This document shows positions 59,627 to 64,000 of a DNA stretch of 64,000 nt, piece after piece. The notes beneath the pieces were generated by a model, which saw only the letters and a program-made list of their open reading frames with translations, was not told the origin of the DNA and ran no database searches. This stretch comes from Mytilus galloprovincialis (Eukaryota; Mollusca; Bivalvia; Mytilida; Mytilidae), in assembly GCF_965363235.1 (NCBI RefSeq), contig NC_134845.1:68105261-68169260 (forward strand), given 5' to 3'. Position numbers and translations under genes: made by a program. Position 1 is the first letter of the stretch. Each line of letters begins with the position of its first letter.

Positions 59627-61513
59627 TTTAATTAATATTTCCATGCAGTCAGTGGTTTGATACAAAAAAAAAAAACAGAAAAAAATATATTTGCACATTA
59701 AAAAAAAGAACATATTAATCTCAAAAGTATTGATTTTACTAGAAAAAAATATCATTAGATATCTCCATTAAAATATTAAAAAATCCACAAAAGATCCCAA
59801 TAGTCAATTTATATCTATATCAATGCAATAATACAAAGAAAACATTGGACTAAGAAAGACAACTCCAACTTATCCAGGGACACAACTTCCTATCTGGTGA
59901 CTATATTGTACTGATAAAAAAATGGCTGCCGCTGAATTTGACATACCATTTTCATTCGTGTTTATTCATACTAATAAGCTAGAATTTTGACTCTGGAGTT
60001 ATTTTTTCCATAAAACTTTGATAAAGGAACACTCGAAATTGATAATTACCATTTGTATTGTTAATTTAGAAGATGGGAGGCAAAAAAATAAGCTGGTCAC
60101 AAAAAAAAATAGATTTCGCAAATCAAACGTCATTTTCTTTCCACAAAAGGTTGAAAAATATCAAAAGTAGGTATTGTCATGTAATTTTATTTAAATTGCA
60201 ACACTCCTTTCATACTTAAGTGTAATAATATCGAGTTTGAAACCAATTTGATGAGAAACAACAAAGATACAAACGTTTTTTCTAAAACGTAATTTTTTCC
60301 CCATTTACACGTCAAATTAATTCAGGCCAGGCAAACTGCGCCTGGAAATTTGATCAGGTCACACAACGTCGCGGAAAAAACAATTCAGTAAGGAAAGTGT
60401 TTTTACTGTTCATTCTACAGTTTTAATTGATTTTTTTCTCTCTAAAAATAGCCGTTTGAAACGGATACTTATTTCATGTATATATATAGTTAATAATGCT
60501 AGAGAAACCCGGTAAATACACATTCACTGGAATTTATATTTTGTGTATTAAATTGTGTTCTTACTGCAATTTTATCAGCGTTTAAGGGAAAGTCATACAG
60601 TATTTCATATGCTCTTATTGGTGCTCGCTCCTCTAATTTAAGATGACAAGCTTTTCAAAAGATTGTTCAAAGTTGAAAAATCTAGAAAATCTAAAAGTAG
60701 AAGAAATGACAGGTCTGCCTCCTTGTTTTGTTGGTTTTTTTTAGATATAATCAACTGAATGAATCTAGATTTTTCTTGAATTTAACATTGGCACCTTTGC
60801 CTTTTCAAAAACATACGAGAAAGTGTATTTATAAAATTTTCAAAGTTTTGATTTTAAACTATATGTTTATCTTACAGAATTGTCTAAAGAAAAGTACGTG
60901 TCAGCTGGCAAAATTTATAATTGCACTTCATGAAGAAAATAACACGATTCTGAATATCTCACCAAAAGCCAAAAATAAGAGAAGCTTTGGCTTGTTACTC
61001 TCGACAATTGACTATTTTTAGGATTTTCATATTGGTAATTCTTCGATTTGTTGTTTAGAATTTGCTGGTTGATCTATATCATATAGATGTCTTGTCTTCA
61101 ACGAACTGGTTTTAGTAGTATTGTTTACAAAAATATATCATCTATATTGTAAATACCCCGTCAAAAAACTTACGGTTGAACTTTTACACCCGAGGTCGTA
61201 GTATTGTTGATTCAGAGCTGTCCGATATTTTTGTGTGAAACACACCTATTCAAGATAAATGAAATATAATTTTAAACAGAATAATGCAAACAACAGCAAT
61301 CTATACGCGAAATCAAATGGCTGTGTCAAATATTAGGTACATATGCTTTATATCAGGCTTTTTAAAATTTACGAAACATTTAAATTCTGCACAAAATAAA
61401 ATCAGTAACAATAAACAACATTTAAATATTATTTTTAAAATGTAATAATAATCTGTTCTGTCAAGCCATTTACATTTACAGTCTACGCAGTTTTGACTGA
61501 TGGATTAAAATAC
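59627..61513. other. Intron, no feature seen
   Basis: A+T-rich; the 97-residue frame at 60728-61021 has no motif and is not called. Confidence 0.5.
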
Positions 61514-61596
61514 CTCATTTTTGGTGCATGCGATGGTGTTGTTGCATTGGTCTGTACTCATGACCCCACTACAGGACAAACAACTCAGACTTGGAA
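61514..61596 (-). CDS. Ly6/three-finger-like exon, first half of a domain
   Basis: 83 bp, phase 1 in and 0 out, acceptor TTTCATAG and donor GAG|GTATTT. It encodes PSLSCLSCSGVMSTDQCNNT, then IACTKNE: the C..C.....PE.C...V.C...E opening seen in molluscan Ly6-like segments. It continues into 55749-55620. Confidence 0.75.
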
Positions 61597-62142
61597 CTAT
61601 GAAAAAAAATGATAATTAGATATTTTACATATCACTAACAATTGTCTAACATAATCCTTTAAATGGAGGAATACCTCATAACAACTGTCACAAGCTAAGG
61701 GAAAAGTGGATAAATTCACAAAAAAAACATACTTCTTAATTATAAGGTTGCTTTCCCTTTTTTTTTTTTGCATAACAAAGGAATGACAATGTAATATACA
61801 AATCATGATATATCGTCTGTTAATTGCATTCATTTCTGGCATTGTTGTCAAAATTTTAAAACATAAAGCCTTTACTAATATTAGTATGTCATCCAAACAC
61901 TATCCAAGTTTTATGTTGATCGGTGTGTGTATACTTTTCCTCATGACAAGTGGTATTATTTTTCTTCATAATTTATTGTAGAAGTAGCTGAACGCAATTC
62001 ATGAAAACTATAAATTTGAGACTCATGAACAAGGAAAGCAATGATCATATGAGTCTGCCAGACATTACTATGACGTTAGATTTTCGTCGCGCTTGTGTTA
62101 TTTTGTTTTTACCGTAAAATCATTCAAAAAATTTGCTTGTAG

Positions 62143-62400
62143 ATATGTAAAAAGTAAAATCACAAAAATACTGAACTCCGAGGAAAATTCAAAACTGAAA
62201 GTCCAAAATCATATGGCGAATTCAAAAGTTCAAACACATGAAACGCATGAAAAACAACTGGAATACTCCTGACTTGGTGCAGGCATTTTCTTATGTAAAA
62301 AAATGGTTGATTAAATTTGTTTTATAGCTAGTTAAACCTCTCATTTGTATTACAGTTGAATCACATTCATTATATTGACAACGATGAGCGACATTGTGCT
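62143..62400 (+). repeat. Interspersed repeat, AAAGTAAAATCACAAAAATAC family, copy 2
   Basis: Matches 9528-9790 in order: AAGTAAAATCACAAAAATAC, GACTTGGTGCAGGCATTTTC, AATGGTTGATTAAAT, CCTCTCATTTG. Confidence 0.75.
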
Positions 62401-62519
62401 ATAATCCTAATCACTAAAAACCATACACACATGTAACAAAGAAGCACACAATTGCATTCAGACTAAGCATATAAGTTAAAATTAAAGAAAAGATGTAATT
62501 GATTGTATAATTTTCCGAC

Positions 62520-62649
62520 CTTTGTAGTTGTCGTTGCATGTTAAGACGGAGTTACAAACGTTGTCCTGGCAACATTGATGACACACTACATGGCCATGAT
62601 CGACCATGAGTTTTCCAAATATAACACCTGTACTATCTTTACGGCAAAG
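62520..62649 (-). CDS. Ly6/three-finger-like exon of a preceding domain (5'-most exon visible)
   Basis: 130 bp, phase 0 in and 1 out: same size and phases as the exon at 55620. It encodes LCRKDSTGVIFGKLMVDHGH, then VVCHQCCQDNVCNSVLTC. It has the same C..CC...VCN ending. The donor (G|GTCGGA) is weak. Its first-half exon should lie upstream but I do not see it before the window ends. Confidence 0.7.
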
Positions 62650-63750
62650 CTGTAATAAATTTAAATCAATATTTAATTTTAATATCCAAACATTTCTAGT
62701 GCATGGCCGACTCCCATACCTACACTGACTTAACAATTGAGGGACTGTATCAAAGTATCGAAATATACTGTATGAATAACCCCGTAAAGCGCGGTTGGAC
62801 TCAGCAGAAGTATGAAAATAACTAAAATTGTTATTGAATTATTGATAGAAACACCAAGTGATCTCATTAGTTTTGGATTTATTTATCATACTTTTTCGTT
62901 TACACGTTCTTGTTTCCGTTAAAAAATGAAATATACTAAAAGAACAGAGTATCAATGTCCCCGCGTTGAATATATTTTATCTGCCCAGTGGCAATAACAA
63001 CCACTGAAATAGTTTATAATGAGCATTTAAAAGTAGATGATCAGTTCTGGTTTTCCGAGACATTGCTGATATGCATCTATTTTATCAGTCTTAAAAAACA
63101 TCTGACAAAAATTATAAACGTGAGAGCGTTTACAATACCAGTCAGACAGACGCTCGGACACAACAGGTCGCGCGGGGGACAACCAATTTGATAACAACGT
63201 GTGCTTCGTAAAATATGGGTTTTGTGTAAATAAAAAAACGTAATATTTAATACGAAGCTCGCTCAATTTTTGGAAGCTAAACAAAGCAAACAAAGTAATA
63301 AATCATTGGAAATTGGTATTTTTTAATTCAATTGAAAATTAGATAAATGTTATACATTATACAAATGGTATGAATGTTTCTGATCGTTGACCACCTTGGG
63401 ATGACCCATTACGAAAACGGTGTCCTGTTATCATAAACATACACTTGACAATCAGTGTAGATATGTTTCCGAAAACGTCTACGGTTAGGGCATACAACAT
63501 GACTAACGACATGATCAAATGTTTTTGTTGTTGTTTCTGTCTTTCAATCTTATATATGGAAGCAATCTGAAACAGCTACATGTAGCTATGAAGTATAATT
63601 TTTATTTGTTTAATATTTGTCAGTAAATTAAAAAGTTTATTCTGATCAGATCCAATTGTTTTTTTATATACAGGCACATCATTACAAATTGCGTGGTTCA
63701 GCAGAACACCTATTATGGACGACAAAAAATTGTGGCAAATAAACTTATCA
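62650..63750. other. Upstream intronic DNA, no exon seen
   Basis: I searched for an 83-bp C..C-type exon and found none with fitting splice sites. The open frame at 63027-63293 has no motif. Confidence 0.4.
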
Positions 63751-63754
63751 TATA

Positions 63755-63925
63755 TAGATACCAGGATTGAATTTTTTTAATTTACGCCAGACGTGCGTTT
63801 AATCTACAATCGACTCATCAGTGACGCTCGAATTTAAAAAAGGTAAAAATGATAAATAAGGTAGGAGTTGCAAAGCATTGAGGACAATAAATTTCTAGCA
63901 GTTTTGTCAAATCCAGCTGAGCTAG
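63755..63925 (+). repeat. Mussel SINE-like repeat C, copy 4
   Basis: TACCAGGATTGAATTTTTTT, CGCCAGACGTGCGTTTAATC, GACTCATCAGTGACGCTCGA and AAAGCATTGAGGACAATAAA. Confidence 0.8.
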
Positions 63926-64000
63926 AAATGCCTTAGTATTTAGAAAAAATCAATGTTTCGGTATCAGTTGCTTTATAAATTTGCATTCCATTTTTGTTCC

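Larger units (their letters stand above)
27202..62649 (-). other. Ly6-like / EB-module / fibrinogen-domain gene, visible span (5' end beyond window)
   Basis: Visible exons, in transcription order: 62649-62520, 61596-61514, 55749-55620 (Ly6-like); 54272-54150, 51730-51611, 49045-48926, 48461-48336, 44440-44321, 43856-43731, 38303-38181 (EB-like); 37668-37550, 34573-34477, 33766-33602, 27434-27202 (FReD). All phases agree. The Ly6-like exons alternate 130, 83, 130 bp; the EB exons are 120-126 bp and all phase 1-1. The product is presumably secreted, but the signal peptide would be upstream of the window. FReD proteins in molluscs (FREPs and relatives) act as soluble recognition lectins; that this one does is inference. 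No gene symbol is assigned. Confidence 0.85.

Noticed and set aside
63027-63293. 88-residue minus-strand frame considered as an upstream exon of the Ly6-EB-FReD gene
   Set aside because: Lacks the cysteine pattern and no acceptor/donor pair in the needed phase.

Overview
This is a eukaryotic genomic window. It is about two-thirds A+T, has split genes with GT-AG introns, and is full of interspersed repeats I recognise from marine mussels (genus Mytilus or a close relative). Those repeats include the GATGTGGTATGATTGCCAAT family, the ACTCATCAGTGACGCTC family and the GTGTCAAAGAGACAACAACC 3' region. The species call rests on memory of these families, not on a search. There are no bacterial-type operons, rRNA, tRNA or CRISPR arrays that I can support.

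Two host genes can be assembled, both on the minus strand. (1) About 18.95 to 6.51 kb: a divergent HSPA12-type (heat shock 70 kDa protein 12-like) gene. Seven exons join without a phase conflict (13156 down to the stop at 6513), and there are weaker 5' exon candidates at 17.3 and 18.9 kb. Both phosphate-binding motifs of the ATPase fold are degenerate, and the protein stops early in what is normally the C-terminal part. (2) About 62.65 to 27.20 kb, 5' end outside the window: a secreted-type gene encoding cysteine-rich Ly6/three-finger-like segments, then a string of six-cysteine EB/EGF-like modules (one exon each, all phase 1-1), then a complete fibrinogen C-terminal (FReD) domain split over four exons. 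This Ly6-like + EB + FReD order looks like a lectin or pattern-recognition protein and is the most interesting coding content.

Inside gene 2 there is a 4,605-bp head-to-tail duplication (41981-46585 and 46586-51190). I found only one base difference between the copies. It carries two EB exons and an antisense LINE 3' end, so it lengthens the EB array by two in-frame modules. It is either a very recent duplication or an assembly artefact.

The rest is mobile DNA and its debris: a 5'-truncated LINE at the left edge split by a 714-bp foldback element with TTAA target duplication; palindromes; a ~150-bp satellite at 3.9-4.8 kb; two groups of reverse-transcriptase fragments (probably Penelope-like), one split by a ~2-kb nest of other repeats; two Tc1/mariner relics; a piggyBac relic at 57.0-58.2 kb; a non-autonomous Helitron with recognisable ends at 58.66-59.63 kb; and many short SINE/MITE-like copies. 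No promoter could be identified. Polyadenylation signals (AATAAA) lie 10-11 bp beyond both stop codons.
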